A DNA stretch of 15,057 nt from Fusobacteriota bacterium (GTDB taxonomy: Bacteria; Fusobacteriota; Fusobacteriia; JAPLKR01): contig JAPLKR010000071.1 in assembly GCA_026387965.1 (NCBI GenBank), forward strand, positions 22,760 to 37,816. The letters run 5' to 3'. The notes beneath the pieces were generated by a model, which worked only from the letters and a program-made list of their open reading frames with translations, did no database searches and was not told where the DNA came from. How positions within the stretch are numbered: position 1 is the stretch's first letter; every line of letters begins with the position of its first letter. The translations under genes and the position numbers were made by a program. This document shows positions 1-9,599 of this stretch, one piece after another.

Positions 1-257
1 GGCTTGATCCAATAATGTCACAAGTAATTGGCGACTTAATGCAGTCTCTCTCAAAACGACTTAAAATCACTTCAATTGTTGTGACGCATGATATGAAGTT
101 AGCTTTTTTTATAGCAACGACAATAGGATTAATGCATGAAGGGAAATTAGTTATAGAAGGTGACAGTGAGTTTTTTAAGACCAGTCAAGATGCATTAATT
201 AGACAATTTGTTGAAGGTAAATCTGAAGGTCCAATAAAATTAAAATCGATGGGGTAG
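1..257 (+). CDS. mlaF: MlaF-like ABC transporter ATPase, C-terminal part (5' truncated by window)
   Basis: This is the last ~85 codons of an ABC ATPase. The reading frame is open from the window edge (in frame from base 3), so the ATG at 15 is internal and not the start. The visible part begins at LDPIMSQVI, the D-loop just after Walker B, and contains the switch histidine in VVTHDM. It ends in a short tail typical of the MlaF/Ttg2A family. Walker A, the Q-loop and the signature motif lie outside the window. The MlaF assignment rests on the mlaD gene 5 bp downstream. In the family, MlaF with the permease MlaE powers phospholipid movement through the MlaD MCE assembly at the inner membrane. 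ABC ATPase is certain; the MlaF subtype is very likely from context. Confidence 0.9.
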   Translation, partial: LDPIMSQVIGDLMQSLSKRLKITSIVVTHDMKLAFFIATTIGLMHEGKLVIEGDSEFFKTSQDALIRQFVEGKSEGPIKLKSMG

Positions 258-262
258 AGATT

Positions 263-1549
263 ATGGAGAAGAAAAAAAACTTATATGTGGGAATTTTTAT
301 TATAGCTTGTATTGCGGTTCTAATTGGGCTTCTAGTCATGGTACAGCAGCTAAATGTATTTAATAAATCATATTCAGTAAATGTGGTATTTGAAAATATT
401 GGAACTATTACCAATGGAACGCCAGTGCTTCTCAATGGTGTTCAGGTCGGAAAGGTCTCTACAATAGCACTTGATGATAACTCGAATGATGTGGTTGTAA
501 CCCTTTCTGTTAATAATGGGGTTAAAATTCGAAAAGGGGCACAATTTAGAATTGTTATGAAAGGTATTATGGGGGATAGTCGAATTAATATTATTAACCC
601 GGCAGTAGGGGATCAATATTATCAAAATGGAGATGAGGTAGTGGGAGCGAAAACTATTTCCATGGATACCCTAATTCAAAATCTTAACAATAGTATTTTG
701 CTATTTAATAGTATTGCAGGTAAAATTAATGACCTTCCATTTGCAAATTTAGCCACTGCGATAGACCAGCTTAATGTAGTAATGGCTAATATGGCAACAG
801 CAACCGCCAACGCAAATACCCTTATTACAAATTCAAATAATTTAGTAACGAATGCAACAAGTGTACTTGATGTCAATAAAGGGCAGATTGCACAAATTCT
901 AAATCAGCTAAACTCAGTTGTAGCTAATTTGAATACTATGACAGGTGGAGCGAACAAGCAAAATGTGCAAGATATCATTGTACAAACTGATGCTCTAATT
1001 AAAAATTTAAATGAACTTCTCGATAGTAATACAAGTGGCAGTTCTACTACAAGCGGCAGTTCAGCAGTGCCTTTAAAAACATCCATCAAGAATTTATCTA
1101 AGATGACAGCCAAGGTAACTAATCTTCTCGATAATGATGTTTCATTTAATGTTACGGGATATGGAATTGGTGGGCCTGGTCAAAATAACGCAACCAACGG
1201 CAGTAATGCTGTTGGAAGCATGTCCTTTGATGTGAAAAATAGGCACTCTGACTACTTTGTGAGTATTGGCGGTGATGGAGTATTTGACAATCAACTCAAA
1301 GCGAAAGCGCTTGTTGGAAAATATTTAGATAATGATAAATTCTCATTTGGGGCTGGAATTATTGAGAATACACCTGGAGGACAGGTAACTTACCAGTATC
1401 TTCCTAATCTAATGTTAAAAGCTCAGGCCTTTAATTTTCAAAATGGCAAGTTGCAGCTAATTAACCAATATAATATTGGTGATTATAATCTTAATTTACT
1501 CTATCGTTCTGATCAAGTATACGGAGCAGGGATAGGATATACGTTTTAA
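263..1549 (+). CDS. mlaD: MlaD-type MCE protein with C-terminal beta-barrel (trans-envelope phospholipid bridge)
   Basis: The 428-residue protein has four parts. A membrane anchor lies at about 8-28. A single MCE domain at about 37-115 includes VLLNGVQVGKV and KGIMGDSRINI. A long helical, Asn/Ala/Leu-rich stretch at about 132-255 is followed by a Ser/Thr/Gly linker at 254-270. The last ~135 residues (about 293-428) alternate polar and hydrophobic residues in roughly ten predicted strands and end in GAGIGYTF, with a terminal Phe as in BAM substrates. E. coli MlaD (about 180 residues) has no such barrel. Negativicute MlaD from Veillonella is known to have this architecture and to span from inner to outer membrane. 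The gene starts 5 bp after mlaF, so the pair is probably co-translated. The MCE assignment is secure; strand count and barrel topology are inferred by eye. Confidence 0.93.
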   Translation: MEKKKNLYVGIFIIACIAVLIGLLVMVQQLNVFNKSYSVNVVFENIGTITNGTPVLLNGVQVGKVSTIALDDNSNDVVVTLSVNNGVKIRKGAQFRIVMKGIMGDSRINIINPAVGDQYYQNGDEVVGAKTISMDTLIQNLNNSILLFNSIAGKINDLPFANLATAIDQLNVVMANMATATANANTLITNSNNLVTNATSVLDVNKGQIAQILNQLNSVVANLNTMTGGANKQNVQDIIVQTDALIKNLNELLDSNTSGSSTTSGSSAVPLKTSIKNLSKMTAKVTNLLDNDVSFNVTGYGIGGPGQNNATNGSNAVGSMSFDVKNRHSDYFVSIGGDGVFDNQLKAKALVGKYLDNDKFSFGAGIIENTPGGQVTYQYLPNLMLKAQAFNFQNGKLQLINQYNIGDYNLNLLYRSDQVYGAGIGYTF

Positions 1550-1578
1550 ATTAAATATTGTGAGAGAGGAGAGGTGTG

Positions 1579-4500
1579 ATGAGTATCATAAAATATAGAA
1601 CTCGATATATAGTGCTAATAATAGTTGTTATACTCTCATTCTTTCTTGCAAAAGGTGCAATATATATAAGGTTTCATATTAACGATATCATAAAATATTC
1701 ATTGAAAAAAAGCATTAACTACGAGATTTCATTTAGTAGTATAAAAATTGAAAATTTAAATAAAATTGAAGTAGATAATCTCAGTGTAAAAAACAGTGAA
1801 GGGCAAACTCTCTTTACTGTAGATAGTTCTCAAGTGACCATTAATTGGATTGATTTCTTTCTAACAAAACAAAAAATTCAAAGTCTTAAACTCAATGGAG
1901 CTAATATTAATTTAACCATTGCAAAAAATGGGCAGGTTAATTTCTTAGTTGGAATGCAAAGTTCTGGAGGCGCTTTTTCTATTTCAGATATTCCTATTAA
2001 ACAATTTATCATTTCAAACTCGTCTATGAGAATCTCTGACTTAAGTAAAACAGTTCCTTTTAATATGACTTTAACGGATATCAAGGGAGCATTTAATTGC
2101 TACAGTAGTTCAAAAAGCACATTGTCACTAAGTGCTAATAGTGGAACCCAGTCGATGTCTATCAATGGTAACATCATAAATAAAGGGTACAATATCGATC
2201 TTACTCTAGGGGGTGTTCAACTTACACCTGCTATTACAGAGTTTCTACCATTAAAAGGAAGTGGATTGACTCTGCTTTCCGGGACGGCAAGTGGTTCTAT
2301 TGATATTACTGAAAAAGATTGGCTTGGAACGCTTAATATTTCAAATGCATCTGTAAATTACGCGCCAATAAAGGCAGATATTTACGGCCTTAACGGAACA
2401 TTATCCTTTCGGCCGCAGGGAATAGACCTTGCTATTTTAGGAAGTGCAAAAGCCAATCAAGAGATTCACCCAGTTCGTTTTAATTTACAATATTATTCAA
2501 GTAATGAAAAGTTGCTAATTGGGCTTTTCCTAGGTGGGAAATTTGATCAAAAAGATATTGATTGTTATTCGCTTTTAAGTGCATTACCTGTAAAATTTAA
2601 TGCTGTTGTAGAAAATCCGAGTGTAGCAGTTTCACTTACAAACGGGCAGCTAGATTTTGCTAGGGTTAAAATTCATGTAGATACCTTTAATATGAATGGG
2701 CTTCAACTTGACAATGGAGATACAATCTTAAATTATAATGGGAAAAAAATGCAACTTGAAATTCCAAGTTTTACTGGAAAACTGAGCTATCAAGGCATGC
2801 CTATTGCCGGAACTTTTACCAATATTATTGTCGGACAAAAAAATGCGACAGGCGAATTTGTTTTAAACGCCTATAATAATCAGTATTATTTCAACTCACT
2901 TTCGGGGAATTTTAATTTTTTATTTGCAACAAAGACGCCAACGTGTTATATTTATAATGGGAAAAACATTATTGCTTATACTATGAATCCAAAAACTCAG
3001 ACTTTAGGCTTAAAATTAAATGTAGTTGATCCTATCAGTGTTCTTTATAAAAATTACACATTTTTAGTATCAGGAAAAGGAGAATTTGTAGGGTCAGATT
3101 TATATCATTTGTCAGGTGTGGGGCGATTGGTTGCGCAAAATAAATACATTGCAGAACCTATAGCATTAAATGTCCAAGGAACATATGGGATATTTAATTT
3201 CAATAACACAAACACGACGAAGAGTGGCATGGAGATTAGCGGAATTTTCAACATGCAAAATAGTAAAAATTTTGTATATTCTGTGAATGCCTATAATGTG
3301 ATGACACCGATTGATATTCCACAGAAAAAAAATGTCAAGTTACTAATGAAATTTGATTTTTATTCAAACTATATTATTAATGGAGACTTTACCCATATTA
3401 CGATAGAATTTAATGGAGAAGCTATTCAAAATAAAAAATATATTGCCTCTATTAAAGGTAATTTAGCTGTTAAAAATCTTCAAACGATGGAGTCAGAACT
3501 TTCTAATGGGTGTATTTCTTGGAATAATTTGTCTATAAATGATATTAAGTCAAATTTTGAAAAAAAAAGTAGTGGATATCAGCTATCAATCACTAATAGT
3601 GAGAATCAAATATCTTATATTGCTCAAATTTCATCGGATTTTAAGACTTTTAATGGAAGTGGGTATATACAGGGCTTAAGTGGAGCGAATATTACTCTAG
3701 GTGACAGCACACTGGTTTCATTTAATGTGGGAAAGCTTAAATTGAATACGAGTGGTGAAATTCTGAATCCAAATATTCAAATATTGGTTCAATCCGCTGA
3801 GTTTCAAACCAATACGACGCAAATAATTTCAATAAATGGAGCCATTTCATTTACGAATGAAAATTTAATTACTGAGTTAACCATCGATGGCACGAATACG
3901 CTGAAAGGAAATATTAACTTTAAAACAGAAAAAGTGAACTTAGATGCATCAATATCTACAGCGGATATCTCAAGATATGCCAATTTACCCCAGTTAAAAA
4001 ATATTACGTTAAACTCTGATATACAGGTAAAAGGAAGCTTTGATTCACTCTCTTTGGATGGACAAGTCAAATTAGAAAATCTACCATATATAAATTCTAT
4101 CTCAAAAGGTATTGAATTTATTTTTAATTATGATAGAATTAGTATAGGCGATTTATTTCAGAAAGGGACGCTTAACGTTACAAAATTCATTTTTTTAGAT
4201 TCAGAGCAAAATACCATTTACTCTCTGGGTGGTTCCTATAATTTTGAAAAACAGTACCTAAAAGTGACATCTACTCAAAGCCAAATTGATTTGAGCCAAA
4301 TAGATATCGATAAACATTTATCTGGTCTGATTAATACCAATGTTAACATTTCAGGAACACTAAGCAGTTTAAATGGAGATATTTCTATTAATGGAAATAA
4401 TTTGAACTTAAATCAAATTATGGTGAATTCGCTAGATATTGAAGTGGGTATAGTTAATGGAAAATTTACAGTAAGTAAAGGAAAATTGCAGTATAATACC

Positions 4501-6123
4501 AACCAAAACCTCACAGTGAGTGGTAATTTCACACCAACGAGTAGCCAATATAATTTAAATTTAGTCGGACAAGAAATGAATATTACTATTCTCGAACCTC
4601 TATTTGCAGGAAAAATTACAAATGTGAATGGGCTTGCAAATATGAATCTTGCGGTGAATTCTAATGGGTATTCAGGAAATATTCAACTACTTAATGCGGG
4701 ATTTACAACATTGGATGGTCAACTCGTTTTTGGAAATATTAATGGAGAAATTGATGTTACAAACAGTAATATTTTAATATCAAATATCGATGGAACTCTC
4801 AATGGTGGAACGTTTATACTGAAAAATTATCAAGCTAAAGTTCCAAATTTAACGCAGAGTGCTCAGTTTCTTAATGTGTTTCTTGCATCACAGTATGGAG
4901 ATTTTGTCTTTAATAACATAAATTTCAATTACCAAGATCTGATTAATCTGCAACTTAGTGGAGCTATAGAGCTCATTGGTAATAATATTAAATCAACTTT
5001 ATCAGTGCTTTCGGGGCAAGTAACAGGGATTCCTCAAAAAAAGCAACAAGTATCTCTAGCGGATAGTATTTCAAATATTACAAATTCCATTACCAATGTC
5101 TTTTCATCACAAAGTAGTGATCAAAAGAGTACCGTAGATTTAAACCAACCGATTATTCTCAAGCCGCTTATTGGAATTAATGTAGTTATTGTGGTTAATA
5201 TTAACTCGGCCATTATCGTAAATATTCCGAGCTATACGGTGGTGAAAAATATTGTAGCATCCATACAAGGTGGCGGAACCATCAATATACAAAATGGTAA
5301 AATAAATATTTTAGGAACTTTCTTTACCAATACAGGGTCTGCAATTTTTATGGGAAATAGCTACTCGATTCAAGCTGTTAAAGTATCATTTCAAAATAAT
5401 TACCAATATTTACCTGAAATCAATCCAAGTATTTCTGCCTATTTAAGTACTATTGTAAACAATAATGCTATTTGGATTAACATTAATGGAAATGTAAAAG
5501 CAATGAATGCATCATTTAGCTCAAGCAATAGTCAGTTGACACAAGAAGATATTGCTTCGCTTCTTGCTTTTAATACCACTGCAGTGAATATCTCTGCGCA
5601 AGGGGCGGCATACGATATGATTGATAAAGGCATTAGCTCAGAGCTATTATCGCCATATAGCAATCGTATAGGCCAAGCAGTTGGGTTGGACAGCTTAAAT
5701 GTAGATGCGAATTTTTTAACTAGTGGAAATAATAGTGGAAGTGGAAATATAGGACCCAACCCATCTGTTGCAGCAAACGCGAGTATCAATAATCCTATCT
5801 TAGGTCTCTCTGTATCAGGCACAAAAAATTTGTATAAAGATATTATCTCTAGCACAGTTTCATTACAATATTCAGATATAATACCTGGTAAGATAAGTGC
5901 ATATACTTGGACACTTAACTATAATCTCTTTACCAGTTGGAAATATAAAATTTTTGATACGGTAGCACTGATGACAGGGTTTACTAAATATTATGATTTA
6001 TATGGAAGTAATCAAACTTTAGGATATATTGTTAATCCACAAAGATTAGAAGACCATGACTACATGAATTATCTATTTGGCGTGAAAGTAAGCAAATCAT
6101 TCTATAATCCGTTTAACTTTTAA
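1579..6123 (+). CDS. tamB: TamB family envelope-spanning protein
   Basis: This is a 1514-residue protein with a short cytoplasmic N-terminus, one membrane segment (about 10-30) and more than 1100 residues of beta-rich, Asn/Ile/Ser-rich repeats resembling AsmA/TamB. A C-terminal TamB domain (DUF490) runs from about 1200. Its recognisable elements are the repeated GTINIQNGKINILGTF pattern and the SSSNSQLTQEDIASLLAFNT segment near 1315-1335, which matches the family's SxPxLsxxDIlslLlfG signature. The protein ends in NPFNF with a terminal Phe. TamB forms a long hydrophobic groove from inner to outer membrane and helps phospholipid transport and outer-membrane assembly. I chose ATG 1579 over GTG 1576 because AGGAG at 1567-1571 is better spaced for it. 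TamA is absent here and bamA follows 12 bp later, which suggests a TamB-BamA partnership. Confidence 0.93.
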   Translation: MSIIKYRTRYIVLIIVVILSFFLAKGAIYIRFHINDIIKYSLKKSINYEISFSSIKIENLNKIEVDNLSVKNSEGQTLFTVDSSQVTINWIDFFLTKQKIQSLKLNGANINLTIAKNGQVNFLVGMQSSGGAFSISDIPIKQFIISNSSMRISDLSKTVPFNMTLTDIKGAFNCYSSSKSTLSLSANSGTQSMSINGNIINKGYNIDLTLGGVQLTPAITEFLPLKGSGLTLLSGTASGSIDITEKDWLGTLNISNASVNYAPIKADIYGLNGTLSFRPQGIDLAILGSAKANQEIHPVRFNLQYYSSNEKLLIGLFLGGKFDQKDIDCYSLLSALPVKFNAVVENPSVAVSLTNGQLDFARVKIHVDTFNMNGLQLDNGDTILNYNGKKMQLEIPSFTGKLSYQGMPIAGTFTNIIVGQKNATGEFVLNAYNNQYYFNSLSGNFNFLFATKTPTCYIYNGKNIIAYTMNPKTQTLGLKLNVVDPISVLYKNYTFLVSGKGEFVGSDLYHLSGVGRLVAQNKYIAEPIALNVQGTYGIFNFNNTNTTKSGMEISGIFNMQNSKNFVYSVNAYNVMTPIDIPQKKNVKLLMKFDFYSNYIINGDFTHITIEFNGEAIQNKKYIASIKGNLAVKNLQTMESELSNGCISWNNLSINDIKSNFEKKSSGYQLSITNSENQISYIAQISSDFKTFNGSGYIQGLSGANITLGDSTLVSFNVGKLKLNTSGEILNPNIQILVQSAEFQTNTTQIISINGAISFTNENLITELTIDGTNTLKGNINFKTEKVNLDASISTADISRYANLPQLKNITLNSDIQVKGSFDSLSLDGQVKLENLPYINSISKGIEFIFNYDRISIGDLFQKGTLNVTKFIFLDSEQNTIYSLGGSYNFEKQYLKVTSTQSQIDLSQIDIDKHLSGLINTNVNISGTLSSLNGDISINGNNLNLNQIMVNSLDIEVGIVNGKFTVSKGKLQYNTNQNLTVSGNFTPTSSQYNLNLVGQEMNITILEPLFAGKITNVNGLANMNLAVNSNGYSGNIQLLNAGFTTLDGQLVFGNINGEIDVTNSNILISNIDGTLNGGTFILKNYQAKVPNLTQSAQFLNVFLASQYGDFVFNNINFNYQDLINLQLSGAIELIGNNIKSTLSVLSGQVTGIPQKKQQVSLADSISNITNSITNVFSSQSSDQKSTVDLNQPIILKPLIGINVVIVVNINSAIIVNIPSYTVVKNIVASIQGGGTINIQNGKINILGTFFTNTGSAIFMGNSYSIQAVKVSFQNNYQYLPEINPSISAYLSTIVNNNAIWININGNVKAMNASFSSSNSQLTQEDIASLLAFNTTAVNISAQGAAYDMIDKGISSELLSPYSNRIGQAVGLDSLNVDANFLTSGNNSGSGNIGPNPSVAANASINNPILGLSVSGTKNLYKDIISSTVSLQYSDIIPGKISAYTWTLNYNLFTSWKYKIFDTVALMTGFTKYYDLYGSNQTLGYIVNPQRLEDHDYMNYLFGVKVSKSFYNPFNF

Positions 6124-6135
6124 GAAGGAGTTTTT

Positions 6136-8043
6136 ATGAAGAAAAAGGCAACCATAATTGTTGCAGCAACACTCTCAACAGCATTACTCGCAGCAACAAA
6201 TACGGTAAATGTGGCCCCCGCGGTGAGTCAAAGTAGTTCAACCTCAGGTAGTGCGATTAGCCAAAGTGGTTCGGCGACAACATTACTTGCACCGAGTGTA
6301 AGTGGTTCAAGTGTTTTAGGAGCGCCAAGCAGTGCAGCTCAGAACATTCAATCAGATAAAATTGCTAATATTATTATTCAAGGGAATAGCTCAATTACCA
6401 CAGCTCAAATTATAGGAAAGCTTCCCTTTGCTGTAGGTGCAACATTTAACAAGGCACTCATAAAACAAGGGCAAACGGATTTGCAAAATAGTGGATGGTT
6501 CAAAAGTGTAAACCCAAGCGTTGTCGCGTATCAAGGGCAAGTATATGTAACGTATACTGTAGCTGAAAATCCAATGATTAATCAAATCATTGTATCAGGG
6601 AATGAGTATGTATCTACTCAAGATATCTTAAGCGCAATTCCTATTAAACCATACTCAATGTTTGACCAAGGGCAAATTCAAGAGACAGTTCAAGATATTC
6701 AAGCCCTCTATCAAAAAGCCGGATATTTTGTTATGATTAAAGATATCAGTTTAGATCCAATGTACAATTTAAACATTTCACTAGTGGTTCCAACGTTAAA
6801 TGCAGTAGAATTTAAAAAAGTAGTTACCAAAGATTCTCCTTCAAAAACATTTAGAACAAAAAAATATGTTATGGAGCGTGAAGTTTCTATGCCTGTTGGG
6901 CAGCCGATAAAATACTCGGATGTTCAAAATACCATAGCTAGTTTGTATCAATTAGGAATTGTACAACCTGATAATCCGGAATTTAAGCCAGTTAAAGGTA
7001 ATCCGAATGCTGTGGATGTTGTTTTTCCTATCGAAGAGAAGCGAACAGGACAGTTAATGGGATCGGTATCTTATGGAACGGCAATAGGAGTTGTAGGAAC
7101 ATTTAGTATTCTTGACAACAACTTTAACGGAATGGACCAAACACTTGGGTTATCACTTCAAGCTTCCACACAAGATAACAGAACCTACATGCTTCAGTTT
7201 TCAGATCCATGGATTAAGGGAACTAATCATGTAAACTTCAACTCATCCCTATTTAAAAATGATTATTTAGCCGTAAATGGACCTTATACGAGCAGCTACG
7301 GAGCACAGTTTGGCTTTGGACGAACTTTCGCTAAAAATTGGAATTTAACCATTACCAATGGAATTACTAATTATGCACAGTACAGTCAAAATAATTATTC
7401 AGCACTGCTAGATTCATATACGTCTTATACCATAGGACCACAACTTACGTATGATACACGAAATAATGTATTAAATCCGACTAGCGGAGATTATGATTAT
7501 TTAGTTCTACAACAAGGATTTGTATTTGGAGGGCATGGAGATATTATTTATCCTAATCCACCAACGCCTGGTCAACCAACGATAAATTATGGAAATCTTG
7601 CAGGGGGTCCACAATATCAAACAGCAAGTATCACTTTAACAAAATTTGTTCCGTTTGCATTCAACAACAACTTTTTGGCACTAAGAAGTATCGTAGGTAC
7701 AGAATCTGCAACCACCCCCAATGCGGCACTATGGCAAGTAGGAGGAGATGGAACATTACGTGGTTATGACCCAGGTACTTTCCAAGGAAATCAAGAGGTT
7801 GTACTAAATTTTGAAAACCGCTATAATGTAACTTCATGGTTTCAAACAGTTGGATTTTTTGATGCAGGAACAGCAACAAATTCTGTAAGTAATATGTTAG
7901 CGTTATACTCAGATTATGGAGTAGGATTTAGAATATTTTCACCTCTTGGACCACTGAGATTTGACTTTGCATGGCCACTTCGACCAGCGCAAGGTAGTGG
8001 CGGTGGACTACACTTTATTTTTGGAGTGGGAGAGATGTTCTAG
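6136..8043 (+). CDS. bamA: BamA, outer membrane protein assembly factor with three POTRA domains
   Basis: This 635-residue Omp85 protein inserts beta-barrels into the outer membrane. A signal peptide (about 1-20) is followed by a Ser/Ala/Thr-rich low-complexity segment (about 28-70). POTRA domains lie at about 74-145, 146-220 and 221-303, and the 16-strand barrel domain at about 305-635. Barrel landmarks are YDTRNNVLNPTSGDY (438-453), the L6 motif GDGTLRGYDPG (537-547), NFENRY (558-563) and GVGFRIFSPLGPLRFDFAWPL near the end, with a terminal Phe. The family in Proteobacteria has five POTRAs; three is compatible with diderm Firmicutes. An AAGGAG site at 6125-6130 supports the ATG. It lies between tamB and ompH/skp, the usual cluster order. 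The identification is secure; the POTRA limits are approximate. Confidence 0.97.
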   Translation: MKKKATIIVAATLSTALLAATNTVNVAPAVSQSSSTSGSAISQSGSATTLLAPSVSGSSVLGAPSSAAQNIQSDKIANIIIQGNSSITTAQIIGKLPFAVGATFNKALIKQGQTDLQNSGWFKSVNPSVVAYQGQVYVTYTVAENPMINQIIVSGNEYVSTQDILSAIPIKPYSMFDQGQIQETVQDIQALYQKAGYFVMIKDISLDPMYNLNISLVVPTLNAVEFKKVVTKDSPSKTFRTKKYVMEREVSMPVGQPIKYSDVQNTIASLYQLGIVQPDNPEFKPVKGNPNAVDVVFPIEEKRTGQLMGSVSYGTAIGVVGTFSILDNNFNGMDQTLGLSLQASTQDNRTYMLQFSDPWIKGTNHVNFNSSLFKNDYLAVNGPYTSSYGAQFGFGRTFAKNWNLTITNGITNYAQYSQNNYSALLDSYTSYTIGPQLTYDTRNNVLNPTSGDYDYLVLQQGFVFGGHGDIIYPNPPTPGQPTINYGNLAGGPQYQTASITLTKFVPFAFNNNFLALRSIVGTESATTPNAALWQVGGDGTLRGYDPGTFQGNQEVVLNFENRYNVTSWFQTVGFFDAGTATNSVSNMLALYSDYGVGFRIFSPLGPLRFDFAWPLRPAQGSGGGLHFIFGVGEMF

Positions 8044-8062
8044 TAAATATTAAGGAGATGAA

Positions 8063-8566
8063 ATGAAGAAAAGTCTAATTATTGCAGCAAGTATAATAGT
8101 AACAAGTGCGTGTGTAATGGCAGCTAATTTACAAATAGGAACGATTAATACACAGCAAATTATTCAAAATTATAGTGGAGCCGCGGTCGTTCAACAAGAG
8201 CTTGATCAGAAAAAAGCTCAACTTCAAGAAGTGATGAAAACAGAGCAAGATAACCTAACAACAGAGCAAAATGCTCTTAATCAGCTTGGAACGAAGGCGA
8301 CACCAGATCAAGTGAAAGCTTTCCAAGATGCTCAACAACAATTTCAAACAGATTATCAGACGATGCAGCAAGAATTGAGTCAATATCAACAAGAACAGAT
8401 GCAACAGTTAAAAAATACTATTGCTACCGCAACACAAACGGTTTCATTAACTTCAGGATATCCCATTGTACTAGATTCTCAAGCAGTTCTTTATGGAGGA
8501 ACAAACATTTCATCACAAGTTCTTAAGGCACTTAATGGAATGCAGTCAATTAGTTTAGATGATTAA
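8063..8566 (+). CDS. ompH: OmpH/Skp family periplasmic chaperone
   Basis: This 167-residue exported protein has a signal peptide (likely cleaved after VMA, about residue 20) and a short strand, [15 protein letters not shown], typical of the OmpH/Skp core. A long coiled-coil hairpin (about 40-125) follows, then a C-terminal strand segment with [15 protein letters not shown], the family's trimer-forming core. Skp trimers hold unfolded outer-membrane proteins in the periplasm and pass them to BamA, encoded just upstream; lpxD follows, as in many diderms. The composition is unusual: about 31 glutamines, no arginine, and roughly 14 acidic against 7 basic residues in the mature part, whereas E. coli Skp is basic. 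Cys17 does not sit in a convincing lipobox. An AAGGAG site at 8052-8057 precedes the ATG. Confidence 0.9.
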   Translation: MKKSLIIAASIIVTSACVMAANLQIGTINTQQIIQNYSGAAVVQQELDQKKAQLQEVMKTEQDNLTTEQNALNQLGTKATPDQVKAFQDAQQQFQTDYQTMQQELSQYQQEQMQQLKNTIATATQTVSLTSGYPIVLDSQAVLYGGTNISSQVLKALNGMQSISLDD

Positions 8567-8579
8567 TTTAGGAGGGAGC

Positions 8580-9599
8580 ATGCGATTTAGTATTAAAGAG
8601 ATTGCTAGTAAAATGGGGGCAACAATAGTAGGGGATGACTCTCTGTTTGTTACCCGGCTTGCTCCGATTGCACAAGCATCTAAAGACGAACTAACTTTTA
8701 TAAGTGAAGAAAAATATTTTCCTTTTGCGAGTACAACTCATGCAAAAGTTATTATTGTAGAAAGTTGTGATCCATTACCAAGAGATAAAACATATTTGGT
8801 AGTAAAAGGAAACGTTAGGCAATATCTTCCTATTCTTTTAATGCTTTTTAAGCCAAGTTTCAAACAAATTGACAAAATGATTGAAGATAGCGCAGAGATT
8901 GCTAAAGATGTTCATATTCCCAAGAGTTGCTATATTGGACACGATGTAAAGATATCTAAAGGGTGTAAAATATACCCTAATGTTTCTATTTTAGAAGGCA
9001 CTGTTATAGGTGAAAATTGTACGATATATCCTAATGTTACCATAAGAGAGTTTTCCAAAATTGGGAAAAATGTTATTTTTCAGCCAGGTTGTGTTATTGG
9101 TTCTGACGGGTTTGGATATTATACGCTTGGTGGTAAGCATATTAAAATTGAGCAAATTGGTACTGTCGTAATTCATGATAATGTTGAAATAGGTTCCAAT
9201 ACAACTATTGATAGAGGTGCAATTGGAGACACTGTGATTGGAATGGGAACTAAGATAGATAATTTAGTTCATATAGCTCATAACGATTTAATCGGCGAAA
9301 ATTGTTTAATTATAGCTCAGACAGGGATATCCGGCAGTGTAACCGTAAAGAACAACGTAACCATTGCTGGGCAAGTGGGTGTAGCAGGGCATTTAACTAT
9401 TGGTGAAAATGTAATTGTTGCAGCAAAAGCGGGAATTTCAAAAGATTTAGCTCCAAATCAAAAATATCAAGGAAACCCTGCACAACCAATGCTGGATGAA
9501 CAAAAAAGTAAGGTATATGTAAGAAAATTACCGAAACTTTTTGAGAGAGTTAAAGAGTTGGAAAAAATGATACTTGAAAAAAATAAGGGGGAAAATTGA
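8580..9599 (+). CDS. lpxD: UDP-3-O-acylglucosamine N-acyltransferase
   Basis: This 339-residue enzyme adds the N-linked hydroxyacyl chain to UDP-3-O-acyl-glucosamine, the third step of lipid A synthesis, in the cytoplasm. The N-terminal uridine-binding domain is at about 1-98. The left-handed beta-helix of hexapeptide repeats is at about 100-290, and a C-terminal helix (about 305-335) helps trimerise. The catalytic segment DNLVHIAHN is present with His234, as is the second conserved histidine in GVAGH (His271), and DGFGY at 176-180. I chose ATG 8580 because GGAGGG at 8571-8576 sits directly upstream and MRFSIKEIA matches the family start; ATG 8559 would lie inside ompH. Full length and intact. 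Its presence shows that the organism makes lipid A. Confidence 0.97.
   Translation: MRFSIKEIASKMGATIVGDDSLFVTRLAPIAQASKDELTFISEEKYFPFASTTHAKVIIVESCDPLPRDKTYLVVKGNVRQYLPILLMLFKPSFKQIDKMIEDSAEIAKDVHIPKSCYIGHDVKISKGCKIYPNVSILEGTVIGENCTIYPNVTIREFSKIGKNVIFQPGCVIGSDGFGYYTLGGKHIKIEQIGTVVIHDNVEIGSNTTIDRGAIGDTVIGMGTKIDNLVHIAHNDLIGENCLIIAQTGISGSVTVKNNVTIAGQVGVAGHLTIGENVIVAAKAGISKDLAPNQKYQGNPAQPMLDEQKSKVYVRKLPKLFERVKELEKMILEKNKGEN

Noticed and set aside
5532-5855. Open frame of 107 codons on the - strand
   Set aside because: It lies inside tamB, has no ribosome-binding site and resembles no family; it is a shadow of the TamB reading frame.
8559-8580. Upstream ATG for lpxD inside ompH
   Set aside because: The GGAGGG site at 8571-8576 lies between it and the ATG at 8580, whose product begins like other LpxD proteins.
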